A stretch of 27,265 bases of DNA from Pseudomonadota bacterium (GCA_023456105.1 JAEYAO010000070.1:1-27265), one strand, 5' to 3'. Shown: positions 1 through 6,456, counted from the stretch's first letter. Translations and numbers: made by a program. The notes: generated by a model from the sequence alone, not told the origin.

Positions 1-88
1 GCGTCAGGACGGCGGGATCAGCGGGCGTCTGGGCCATCGCGGAGCCTGCGGACAGCAGGATGGACGAGGCGAGAAGAAGGGTGCGCAT
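1..88 (-). CDS. N-terminus of a secreted protein (partial)
   Basis: An ATG at 88..86 on the minus strand opens a frame that runs off the left end after 29 codons. The visible product starts MRTLLLASSILLSAGSAMAQ and continues TPADPAVLT. This is a textbook Sec signal peptide: one Arg, a Leu/Ser hydrophobic core and an A-M-A cleavage site before Gln. The mature protein is almost entirely outside the window, so function cannot be assigned. It is divergent from the ferredoxin reductase gene, with a 90-base shared upstream region. Confidence 0.6.
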   Translation of the reverse strand, partial: MRTLLLASSILLSAGSAMAQTPADPAVLT

Positions 89-144
89 CCGGCGAAGCTA
101 TCCGGCGATTCCGCAGCCGTCATCAGGGAAAATCCGCCCCGCCT

Positions 145-172
145 TTCCTGCAACAGGATCGCAGCCTAGATA
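145..172 (+). promoter_or_regulatory. Candidate promoter for fpr, leaderless type
   Basis: TTCCTG (145-150) and TAGATA (167-172) are separated by 16 bases. The -10 box ends six bases before the ATG at 179, so transcription would start at or next to the start codon. No Shine-Dalgarno sequence is visible there. The -35 match is weak; the -10 match is good. Confidence 0.45.
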
Positions 173-178
173 GGCGCG

Positions 179-994
179 ATGACCGACGCCGCCGTCTCCT
201 CCCCGCCCGTCAAGGCGAGCCCGTTCCACCAGCTGGAGGTGTTGTGGGTCCGCCATTGGACCGACAGCCTGTTCAGCTTCGGCGTGGCCCGGCCCGACGA
301 CTTCCGCTTCCGCTCGGGCGAGTTCGTGATGATCGGCCTGCCGGGCGAGGACGGAGGCAAGCCGGTGCTGCGCGCCTATTCGATCGCCAGCCCCTGCTGG
401 GACGAACAGCTGGAGTTCTTCTCCATCAAGGTTCCGGACGGTCCCTTGACCTCGCGCCTGCAGAAGATCGAGGCCGGCGACACCGTGCTGATGGGCAAGA
501 AGCCCACAGGCACCCTGGTGCTGGATGCGCTGACCGGCGGCGAGCGGTTGTTCCTGATCGGCACCGGCACGGGCCTCGCCCCCTGGCTCAGCGTCGCTCG
601 CGATCCCGAGACCTACTCCCGCTTCGGCCACGTCTATGTGGTGCACACCGTGCGGGGCGTGGCGGACCTCGCCTACCGCGACTTCTTCACCGGCGGCATC
701 CACGACGATCCTCTGATCGGCGAAGAGGCGCGGGCCCAGCTGACCTACTATCCCACAGTGACGCGCGAGGCTTTCGACACGCCCGGCCGCATCACCGACC
801 GGATCACTTCGGGCGACTTCTTCCGCGACCTCGGCCTGCCCGAAGGCTTCGATCCCGCAAAGGACCGGGTCATGCTGTGCGGCTCGATGGCCATGATCAA
901 GGAAGTCGGCGAACTGCTGGAGACCTATGGCCTGAAGGAAGGCTCCAACGCCGAACCGGCCGACTATGTGCTGGAACGCGCCTTCGTCGGTTGA
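179..994 (+). CDS. fpr: Ferredoxin--NADP+ reductase
   Basis: This cytosolic FAD enzyme moves electrons between NADPH and ferredoxin or flavodoxin and supports redox balance and iron-sulfur or oxidative-stress functions. The 271-residue product has the usual length of bacterial Fpr. The FAD-binding RAYS motif is at residues 65-68 within the N-terminal beta-barrel. The NADP-binding GTGTGLAP motif is at 128-135, and an LCGS-type loop (CGSMAM) lies in the last quarter. The chain ends AFVG, a short C-terminal tail typical of the bacterial subclass. ATG 179 is chosen because the fold starts soon after it and a -10 box lies six bases upstream, suggesting a leaderless message. A chorismate mutase gene follows 31 bases downstream. 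Confidence 0.93.
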   Translation: MTDAAVSSPPVKASPFHQLEVLWVRHWTDSLFSFGVARPDDFRFRSGEFVMIGLPGEDGGKPVLRAYSIASPCWDEQLEFFSIKVPDGPLTSRLQKIEAGDTVLMGKKPTGTLVLDALTGGERLFLIGTGTGLAPWLSVARDPETYSRFGHVYVVHTVRGVADLAYRDFFTGGIHDDPLIGEEARAQLTYYPTVTREAFDTPGRITDRITSGDFFRDLGLPEGFDPAKDRVMLCGSMAMIKEVGELLETYGLKEGSNAEPADYVLERAFVG

Positions 995-1025
995 GGCGCG
1001 GCGGCTTAGCCGCTAACCCACCGCC

Positions 1026-1358
1026 ATGAGCAAGCCCGCCCTTGTCGCCATCGACGCCCGCGTCGACCCCGCCGCCTGCGAGACCATGATCGAGGTCCGC
1101 CACGGCGTCGATGCGCTGGATCGCGCCCTGGTGGCCCTGCTGGCCGAGCGTCAGCGCTATATGGACGCCGCAGCGCGCATCAAGCCGGATCGCGACGCCG
1201 TCCACGACGACGCCCGCATCGAGGACGTGGTCGCCAAGGTCCTGACCGCCGCACAGGCGCAGGGGCTGTCGTCCGACATCGCCGAACCGGTGTGGCGCCT
1301 GCTGATCGACCGCTGCATCGCGCACGAGTTCGCGGCCTATGACCGCACGCGCGGCTAA
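1026..1358 (+). CDS. Chorismate mutase, small AroQ/PchB-like
   Basis: The 110-residue all-helical product fits the AroQ chorismate mutase fold, which converts chorismate to prephenate. The expected active-site pattern is visible: R25 in the first helix (VRHGVDALD), R42 in LLAERQRY and K53 in AARIKPDR. Compact stand-alone AroQ proteins include isochorismate-pyruvate lyases (PchB), and sequence alone does not separate the two activities. No siderophore or salicylate genes are nearby, so mutase is preferred. It lies 31 bases after fpr and may be cotranscribed, although a GCTAAC box sits eight bases before the ATG. Its stop codon overlaps by four bases the stop of the converging Hpt gene. The window holds a second, unrelated-looking chorismate mutase at 3481-4299. 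Confidence 0.85.
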   Translation: MSKPALVAIDARVDPAACETMIEVRHGVDALDRALVALLAERQRYMDAAARIKPDRDAVHDDARIEDVVAKVLTAAQAQGLSSDIAEPVWRLLIDRCIAHEFAAYDRTRG

Positions 1359-1708
1359 CGCCTGAGGCTTTTCAGCATCAGCTCGTGGCGATAGGCGGCC
1401 ACGTCCGCCAGCGCCGCATCCAGGGCCGAGCGAACCCGCTCCAGCGCCGGCGCCGCCATCTTGGGCTCCAGCGCCTCGGCCGCCGCGCATTGGGCGGCGA
1501 GGTCGTCCGCTCCGATGCCGCTCGCTGCACCCCGCAAGGTGTGCACCGCGTCCCGCCATCCCTCGATCCTGGGATCTAGCAGGTTCGACCACAGCGCGGC
1601 CTGCTCGGCGAACAGGCCCAGCACCTCCTCCGAGACTTCCGAATCGCCGCCGGTCGTCCGGTCGAGCACCGAGAAGTCGACCGCGCCCGACAGGTCGCGT
1701 CGCGCCAT
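1355..1708 (-). CDS. Stand-alone Hpt-domain phosphotransfer protein
   Basis: The 117-residue soluble helical protein carries an HPt signature, with H56 in AVHTLRGAASGIGADDL as the presumed phosphorylated histidine. Hpt proteins relay phosphate between response-regulator receiver domains in multistep phosphorelays. The start at 1708..1706 overlaps the permease stop as TGATG, so translation is probably coupled. The next downstream gene converges on it. No hybrid kinase is adjacent, so its partners are unknown. Longer in-frame starts exist upstream, but they would lie inside the permease gene and encode low-complexity Arg-rich sequence, so they were rejected. The family call is firm; the pathway is not. 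Confidence 0.82.
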   Translation of the reverse strand: MARRDLSGAVDFSVLDRTTGGDSEVSEEVLGLFAEQAALWSNLLDPRIEGWRDAVHTLRGAASGIGADDLAAQCAAAEALEPKMAAPALERVRSALDAALADVAAYRHELMLKSLRR

Positions 1709-3123
1709 CAGGCGGCGGCCTCTTCGCCCTTGGCCAGACGCGAGTGCCGCGATGACCAGGCGAAGTAGATGGCGACGCCGATGACGTTCCAGATCAGGAA
1801 GCCGACCTGCGTCGTGCCCCGCAGGCTGAGAAAGAAGACGATGCAGCCGATCACCGTCAGCCCGCCGACCAGCGGCCACACCGGCGCCTTGAACACACGC
1901 CGACGGCCCGGCTCACGCAGCCTCAGTACGATCAGGCTGACCCCCACGGCGCAGAAGGCCGCCAGCGTCCCCGCATTGGCCAGCGACGCCAGCTCGTCCA
2001 GCGGCAACAGCCCCGCCAGAACCGCGACCACCACGGCGGTGAACACCGTCACCACCGCAGGCACGCCCCGGCTGGACACCCGCGCAAGCCGCCGGGGCAG
2101 CAGCCCGTCGCGCGCCATGCCCAGGAAGATGCGGCTTTGACCGAACAGAAAGGCCAACAGCACCGTCGGCAGGGCGATCACCGCCGCGGCCGCGATCCAC
2201 TGCGCGGCCGTACCCTGCCCCAGCTCGCGCATGATCAGCGACAGCGGCTCGGCGCTGTCGGCGAAGCTGGCCACCGGCCGGGCGCCAATCGCCGCCGCCG
2301 CCACCAGCAGATACAACGCCGTGCACACCAGCATCGACCCCACGATGCCGATGGCGAGGTCCCGCTCCGGCCGCTTGGTCTCCTCCGCCGCCGTCGAGAT
2401 GGCGTCAAAGCCGTAGAAGGCGAAAAAGATGATGGCCGCCGCCGCCATAACCCCGGTCTGCACGAACGGCGCGCCGAAGCCGTTCGGCATGAAGGGGGTG
2501 AAGTTGTCGGCGTCGAACGCCGGCAGGGCGACCGCAACGAACACTGCCAGCGCGGCGATCTTCACCAGCACCAGCACGGCGTTCAGGGTGGCGCTCTCCT
2601 TCGTGCCCAGCAGCAGCAGGCCCGTGACCACGCCGATGATCGCCACGGCCGGCAGATTGATGATCCCGCCCGCATGTGGCCCCGCCGTCAGCGCCGCCGG
2701 CAGATCGACGCCCAGCCCGCTTAGGAAGGCGACCGCATAGCCGCTCCACCCCACGGCCACGGCCGAGACCACCAGCGAATACTCAAGGATCAGGCTCCAG
2801 CCCACCGCCCAGGCGATCAGCTCGCCCAGCACCGCGTACGAGTAGGTGTAGGCGCTGCCCGCCGTCGGCATCATGGTGGACAACTCGGCGTAGGCCAGCG
2901 CCGCGCACGCGCACACCAGCCCAGCGAGAGCAAAGCTGATCAGCACCGCCGGGCCGGCCAGCCCTGCCCCAACCCCGATCAGGGTCAGGATCCCGGTGCC
3001 GACGATGGCGCCGACGCCCAGCGCCAGCAGGTGCGGCCAGCTCAGCGTCGCCTTCAGCCGTGGCCCCTCGTGCGAGTGCGCAAGCATGGCGTCGATCGAT
3101 CGACGCCGGTTCCAGAAGGCCAT
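1708..3123 (-). CDS. APC-superfamily amino acid permease
   Basis: The 471-residue inner-membrane protein has about twelve hydrophobic helices. The first carries the APC substrate-binding signature GVGAIVGTGI near residues 36-45. Early motifs (AYAELSTMMPTAGSAYTYSY) and the FFAFYGFDAISTAAEE segment match the cationic amino acid transporter/YfnA-like branch, which imports amino acids with protons. Substrate cannot be fixed from sequence. The start is ATG at 3123, followed by MAFWNRRRSIDAML; a GGGGAAA stretch lies upstream. The stop overlaps the Hpt start, giving a two-gene transcript. A TAAGAT box (minus strand, 3173..3168) is a possible -10, with no convincing -35. Confidence 0.9.
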   Translation of the reverse strand: MAFWNRRRSIDAMLAHSHEGPRLKATLSWPHLLALGVGAIVGTGILTLIGVGAGLAGPAVLISFALAGLVCACAALAYAELSTMMPTAGSAYTYSYAVLGELIAWAVGWSLILEYSLVVSAVAVGWSGYAVAFLSGLGVDLPAALTAGPHAGGIINLPAVAIIGVVTGLLLLGTKESATLNAVLVLVKIAALAVFVAVALPAFDADNFTPFMPNGFGAPFVQTGVMAAAAIIFFAFYGFDAISTAAEETKRPERDLAIGIVGSMLVCTALYLLVAAAAIGARPVASFADSAEPLSLIMRELGQGTAAQWIAAAAVIALPTVLLAFLFGQSRIFLGMARDGLLPRRLARVSSRGVPAVVTVFTAVVVAVLAGLLPLDELASLANAGTLAAFCAVGVSLIVLRLREPGRRRVFKAPVWPLVGGLTVIGCIVFFLSLRGTTQVGFLIWNVIGVAIYFAWSSRHSRLAKGEEAAA

Positions 3124-3201
3124 GACCGTTTCCCCCGCCGCCTGTGTCTGCGGCTGATTCCGATGCGATCTTAGCGCGCTTCAGAAAGTTTCCGAAATCG
3201 C

Positions 3202-3230
3202 TTGCCAAGCCGCCGCCCTCTGGGTAGTAG
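3202..3230 (+). promoter_or_regulatory. Promoter for tRNA-Lys
   Basis: TTGCCA (3202-3207), a 17-base spacer and TAGTAG (3225-3230) form a housekeeping-type promoter. The transcript would begin near 3237, about 45 bases before the tRNA 5' end. This leader would be removed by RNase P. Confidence 0.65.
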
Positions 3231-3280
3231 GAGCGCCCTTCGGGACGGCCACACCGCTTCCGAAGACAAGACGACCGGTC

Positions 3281-3356
<76 letters not shown>

Positions 3357-3410
3357 TTCGTCTTCTTCATTTCCGCAACCGACGAAAATGATGGCCCTCG
3401 GCGCGAGGCA

Positions 3411-3479
3411 GGATCAACGCGTGCTCGCGCTCCCTTGCGGCGGGACGGTAGGGCGCGAGTAACGCGCCCTTGTTGATCC
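3411..3479. terminator. Nested inverted repeats between tRNA-Lys and the chorismate mutase gene
   Basis: An outer inverted repeat GGATCAAC (3411-3418)/GTTGATCC (3472-3479) encloses an inner perfect 7-bp hairpin, GGGCGCG (3451-3457), loop AGTAA, CGCGCCC (3463-3469). The inner hairpin is followed on the plus strand by TTGTT. It sits between two converging transcription units, so a bidirectional terminator is the simplest reading. The T-run is weak. Confidence 0.45.
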
Positions 3480-3480
3480 G

Positions 3481-4299
3481 TCACCCAATCGCCCCCACGC
3501 AGCCCTCCGCCTCGCCTGGCGACAGTCGGGCGTCCGTCAGGGCCAGGGTCCACCCATGATGCGTGTTCAGGCCCCAGCGCCGGGCTCCGCCGCCGTCGCC
3601 CGCGTCCCCGCCAGCGGTGACCACCACGCGACGGCCCTTTGGCAGGGCCGGCGGATCGATCTTGCCGACAGCCAGCGAGGTGGGTGTATCGCCGCCGTAG
3701 CCGTCGAAGACGCTGAGCATCGACCACTCGCGACGCAGCCCCATCCACCAGGCGTCCTCGGTGTTGACGGCCAGCACGGCGACGCCGCGCCCTTCGGCCG
3801 CGAAGGCCAGCGCCTTTTGCGGATCGCGCACCATGCGGATGTCCGCCGCCGCGCCGAACCGCAGACGCGCGCCATCGAAGGCGCGCGTAGGCTCGATCGG
3901 CGCCCAGACCTGCACCTGAAGCCGGCCCTGACGCGCCAGACCCCAGCCGACGATCTCTCGCCACAGGTGTTCGACAGCCTCGGCGTTTTCGGGCGCGCAC
4001 TTGCTCAACATCCGGGCCTGCACCGTCTGCTCCCGGTCGGGACGCAGCTTGGTGTGAGCCCCGCTGGGGGCGTCCTTGGCGCGGCCGACGACGGAGGCCA
4101 CGGCCAGGCGCTGTTCGAACAGGGCGAGGATCTGGTCGTCTATGCGGTCGATCTCGGCGCGCAGCGCCGCCAGCGCCTGCTGTTCCGGCGTCAGGTGCGG
4201 GGCGGCTTCAGGCCAGGCCTGTTTCAGAGAGGATGCGGTCAAGGGGTGCGGCTTTCGGCATGGTGTTTCGATGTGCAGGGGCGTGCTGCCGCTCGACAA
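3481..4299 (-). CDS. Chorismate mutase (AroQ type) with an additional C-terminal domain
   Basis: The N-terminal third is an AroQ mutase domain: LAALRAEIDRIDDQ, LFEQRLAV, VGRAKDA and RPDREQ supply the Arg, Arg, Lys, Arg/Glu active-site pattern known from the E. coli PheA mutase. It makes prephenate for Phe and Tyr. The remaining roughly 155 residues are not mutase. Segments such as DPQKALAFAAEGRGVAVLAVNTE vaguely recall one lobe of a prephenate dehydratase, but the catalytic TRF motif is absent, so a degenerate or regulatory domain is likely. The start is uncertain: there is no in-frame ATG. Candidates are TTG at 4299 and TTG at 4242, and the nearby ATG (4261..4259) is in another frame that stops after 17 codons. 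The gene lies downstream of a Phe/Tyr-rich leader ORF. Confidence 0.82.
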   Translation of the reverse strand: MSSGSTPLHIETPCRKPHPLTASSLKQAWPEAAPHLTPEQQALAALRAEIDRIDDQILALFEQRLAVASVVGRAKDAPSGAHTKLRPDREQTVQARMLSKCAPENAEAVEHLWREIVGWGLARQGRLQVQVWAPIEPTRAFDGARLRFGAAADIRMVRDPQKALAFAAEGRGVAVLAVNTEDAWWMGLRREWSMLSVFDGYGGDTPTSLAVGKIDPPALPKGRRVVVTAGGDAGDGGGARRWGLNTHHGWTLALTDARLSPGEAEGCVGAIG

Positions 4300-4384
4300 A
4301 GGAGCGGTCGCCGGAGAGACGGTCAGGAGCGGAAAACGCCCGACGCCTCAGCCGGCGTATCGAAAGCCGAAATAATAGCCGGCC
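4289..4384 (-). promoter_or_regulatory. Candidate Phe/Tyr attenuator: mutually exclusive hairpins
   Basis: In minus-strand RNA, GGCCGGC (4384..4378) can pair with GCCGGC (4356..4351), enclosing exactly the seven codons YYFGFRY. The same 4358..4351 segment (ACGCCGGC) can instead pair with 4344..4336 (GTCGGGCGT; one bulge, one GU) to form a hairpin followed by four U, which resembles an intrinsic terminator. A third option pairs 4357..4352 with CCGGCG at 4314..4309. A separate hairpin, CCGCTC/GAGCGG (4307..4302 with 4294..4289), holds the candidate TTG start in its loop. Competing structures over control codons are the hallmark of ribosome-mediated attenuation. The direction of control is not resolved by eye. 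Confidence 0.5.
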
Positions 4385-4434
4385 ACCGCGCGCGAACGGT
4401 CAAAGGAACGGGAAAGGTCGCGCGAGAAGGACAT
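4348..4434 (-). CDS. Phe/Tyr-rich leader peptide (putative)
   Basis: This is a 28-codon ORF, ATG 4434..4432 to TGA 4350..4348. The product begins MSFSRDLSRSFDRSR and ends AVAGYYFGFRYAG. Seven of its 28 residues are Phe or Tyr, and five of seven fall in residues 20-26. Its codons there include TAT TAT and TTT, uncommon in this GC-rich DNA. It lies between the prephenate dehydratase stop and the chorismate mutase gene, with competing hairpins overlapping its 3' end and its stop codon inside a terminator-like loop. Leader peptides rich in the regulated amino acids are known for trp, phe and other biosynthetic operons. No strong Shine-Dalgarno is visible. The role is inference; the codon clustering is direct. 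Confidence 0.6.
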   Translation of the reverse strand: MSFSRDLSRSFDRSRAVAGYYFGFRYAG

Positions 4435-4458
4435 GGGTCCGCAGGGTTCCGGCAGGGC

Positions 4459-4474
4459 GGATCGTTTTCGATCC
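4459..4474. repeat. Perfect 16-bp palindrome, possible operator
   Basis: GGATCG-TTTT-CGATCC is a perfect inverted repeat with a four-base centre. It lies just downstream of a candidate promoter (4484-4512, minus strand) and upstream of the leader ORF, where a repressor site could act. In RNA it would form a small hairpin with an AAAA loop. No regulator is identified. Confidence 0.4.
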
Positions 4475-4483
4475 TCGCGCCTG

Positions 4484-4512
4484 TTCAACACGCAACAGGC
4501 GTGCGCCGTCAA
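4484..4512 (-). promoter_or_regulatory. Possible promoter for the leader and chorismate mutase gene
   Basis: TTGACG (4512..4507) overlaps the stop codon of the prephenate dehydratase gene and is followed after 17 bases by GTTGAA (4489..4484). The -35 matches the Caulobacter TTGACG consensus; the -10 is poor. Transcription would start near 4477, some 40 bases before the leader ATG. An inverted repeat GCCTGTT/AACAGGC (4479-4485 and 4494-4500) overlaps the -10. Confidence 0.3.
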
Positions 4513-5081
4513 CCCTTGTTCAGGCTTAGCAGGACAAAGCGCGTGCGGTTGTCGCCTGAATCCTGAAGATCGTTGCGGAGGATCGACAGGCCGTAGGCCT
4601 CGGCGGCGCCGGCGGGCGCCAGGGCCGCGCGCGTCGGATCCCCGGCCTTGGCCACGGCTCGCGCGGCGCCCGCGGTGTCGAAAGCCTCGACAGTCCTCAA
4701 GTTCATGGCGCTCAAGGTCGCTGCGCACTGCCTCAGGGCGACGGGGTGACTCTCCACGCTGCGGATGTCCGACAGCCGCGCCCCCTCTACGGCCATCAGC
4801 GCATGGCGGATCGGCCGCCAGACCTCCGCGATCGGCTCAGCCCCCAGCGCGGCGACCAGGCTCGCCGCCGGCTCCACCACGCCGACGGACGAGTTCTCGA
4901 CCGGAATCAGGGCGCACCCGCATGCGCCCGTCTTCAGCGCGTTGATGGCCGCCTCGAAGCTGTCGTAGCCGACCGCCTCGTCCCAAGGCCGCAGCGCGAG
5001 ACAGGCTTCATGACTGAACGATCCCGGCGCGCCCTGATAGGCGACGCGGCCGTGCTCTTCGCTTGGGCCGCTCGCGGTCAT
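4509..5081 (-). CDS. pheA: Prephenate dehydratase lacking the ACT domain
   Basis: This enzyme converts prephenate to phenylpyruvate, the penultimate step of phenylalanine synthesis. The 190-residue product contains the catalytic motifs GAPGSFS (17-23), IPVENSSVG (59-67), ESHPVALRQC (110-119) and NRTRF (178-182, with the catalytic TRF). It ends eight residues after TRF. Typical bacterial prephenate dehydratases continue about 90 residues into an ACT domain with GALV and ESRP motifs that bind phenylalanine. Neither motif is visible here or in the 200 bases downstream. The ATG at 5081 lies one base after the stop of the DAHP synthase gene, so the two are surely cotranscribed and probably coupled. 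Confidence 0.9.
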   Translation of the reverse strand: MTASGPSEEHGRVAYQGAPGSFSHEACLALRPWDEAVGYDSFEAAINALKTGACGCALIPVENSSVGVVEPAASLVAALGAEPIAEVWRPIRHALMAVEGARLSDIRSVESHPVALRQCAATLSAMNLRTVEAFDTAGAARAVAKAGDPTRAALAPAGAAEAYGLSILRNDLQDSGDNRTRFVLLSLNKG

Positions 5082-5082
5082 G

Positions 5083-6456
5083 TCAGGCCGCCCGCGCCTG
5101 GTCGGTGCGGACAGCCTTCAGCCGTTCAGCCACCAGGAACGCCAGTTCCAGCGCCTGATCGGCGTTCAGGCGCGGATCGCAGTGCGTGTGATAGCGGCTG
5201 GACAGATCGTCCTCGGTCACCGCTTGCGCTCCGCCCAGGCATTCGGTGACGTTCTGACCGGTCATCTCCAGGTGGACGCCGCCCGGGTGCACGCCCTCGG
5301 CCTCGGCCACATCGATGAAGGTGCGGACTTCGCCCAGGATGCGGTCGAAGGGTCGGGTCTTGTAGCCGTTGCCGGCCTTCAGCGTGTTGCCGTGCATGGG
5401 GTCGATCGACCACACCACCTTGCGGCCCGCCGCCTTCACCGCGCGCATCAGGCCAGGCAGGCGCGCGCCGACCTTGTCGTGGCCGAACCGGCCGATCAGC
5501 GTCAGCCGGCCCGACACGTTGTCCGGGTTCAAGGCGTCGATCAGCGGCAGGAGGTCGTCCGCCTCCATGGTCGGGCCGCACTTGACGCCGATGGGATTGC
5601 GGATGCCCTTCATGAACTCGACGTGGGCGCCATCGAGCTGACGGGTGCGCTCGCCGATCCACAGCATGTGGGCCGAGGTGTCGAACCATTCGCCCGTCGC
5701 GCCGTCCAGCCGCGTCAGCGCCGATTCGACGTTCAGCAGCAGCGCCTCGTGGCTGGTGAAGACCTCGACCCGGCTGAGGTCGGGGTGGGTCTCCGGCGTG
5801 ACGCCCACGGCCTCCATGAAGGCCAGGGCTTCGGTGATCTTGTCGGCCAGCTCCCGGTACTGGGCGCCCGCCGCATTGTCGCCGGCGAAACCCAGCGTCC
5901 AGCGGTGGATGTTGTACAGGTCCGCGTAGCCGCCGCCGGCGAAGGCCCGCAACAGGTTGAGCGTCGAGGCGGACTGGTTGTAGGCGCGGATCAGCCGCTG
6001 CGGATCGGGTGTGCGCTCTTCGGGCGTGAAGCCCATGCCGTTGATGATGTCGCCGCGATAGCTGGGCAGCTCGACGTCGCCGATCTGCTCCACGCCCGAC
6101 GACCGGGGCTTGGCGAACTGTCCGGCGATGCGCCCGACCTTCACCACGGGCTTCCTGCCCGCAAAGGTCAGCACCACCGCCATCTGGAGGATCAGACGGA
6201 AGGTGTCGCGGATGTTGTCGGTCGAAAACTCCTTGAAGCTCTCGGCGCAATCGCCGCCCTGGAGCAGGAAGGCCTCGCCCCGCTCCACCTGGGACAGCCG
6301 CTCGGTCAGCCTCCGAGCCTCGCCGGCGAACACCAGGGGCGGCAGCGCCCGCAGCTCATCCTCGACGGCGGCCAGGGCGCGCGCGTCCGGATAGTCCGTC
6401 GGCATCTGCAGGACGGGCTTCGATCTCCAGCTTTCAGGGGTCCAGCGCATGGTCAT
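5083..6456 (-). CDS. Class II 3-deoxy-7-phosphoheptulonate (DAHP) synthase
   Basis: This enzyme condenses phosphoenolpyruvate with erythrose 4-phosphate, the first step of the shikimate pathway. The 457-residue length and motifs fit the class II (plant/mycobacterial/pseudomonad) type: LLQGGDCAESF near residue 65, KVGRIAGQFAKPRS, RGDIINGM, GIRNPIGVKCGPTM, WSIDPMHGNT and GGVHLEMTGQNVTEC near the end. ATG 6456 is used; a second ATG two codons on (6450) is an equally good fold start. A -10 box ends seven bases before 6456 and there is no Shine-Dalgarno, suggesting a leaderless message. The prephenate dehydratase gene follows after one base, linking shikimate entry to the Phe branch. Confidence 0.95.
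   Translation of the reverse strand: MTMRWTPESWRSKPVLQMPTDYPDARALAAVEDELRALPPLVFAGEARRLTERLSQVERGEAFLLQGGDCAESFKEFSTDNIRDTFRLILQMAVVLTFAGRKPVVKVGRIAGQFAKPRSSGVEQIGDVELPSYRGDIINGMGFTPEERTPDPQRLIRAYNQSASTLNLLRAFAGGGYADLYNIHRWTLGFAGDNAAGAQYRELADKITEALAFMEAVGVTPETHPDLSRVEVFTSHEALLLNVESALTRLDGATGEWFDTSAHMLWIGERTRQLDGAHVEFMKGIRNPIGVKCGPTMEADDLLPLIDALNPDNVSGRLTLIGRFGHDKVGARLPGLMRAVKAAGRKVVWSIDPMHGNTLKAGNGYKTRPFDRILGEVRTFIDVAEAEGVHPGGVHLEMTGQNVTECLGGAQAVTEDDLSSRYHTHCDPRLNADQALELAFLVAERLKAVRTDQARAA

Noticed and set aside
1709..1879. N-terminal extension of the Hpt protein
   Set aside because: It would overlap the permease gene by 170 bases with Arg-rich shadow sequence. The TGATG overlap start is better.
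4224..4261. Short ORF from ATG 4261 (MPKAAPLDRIL...) as an independent gene
   Set aside because: It has no Shine-Dalgarno and is only 17 codons inside the mutase frame region; kept only as evidence for a start or frameshift problem.
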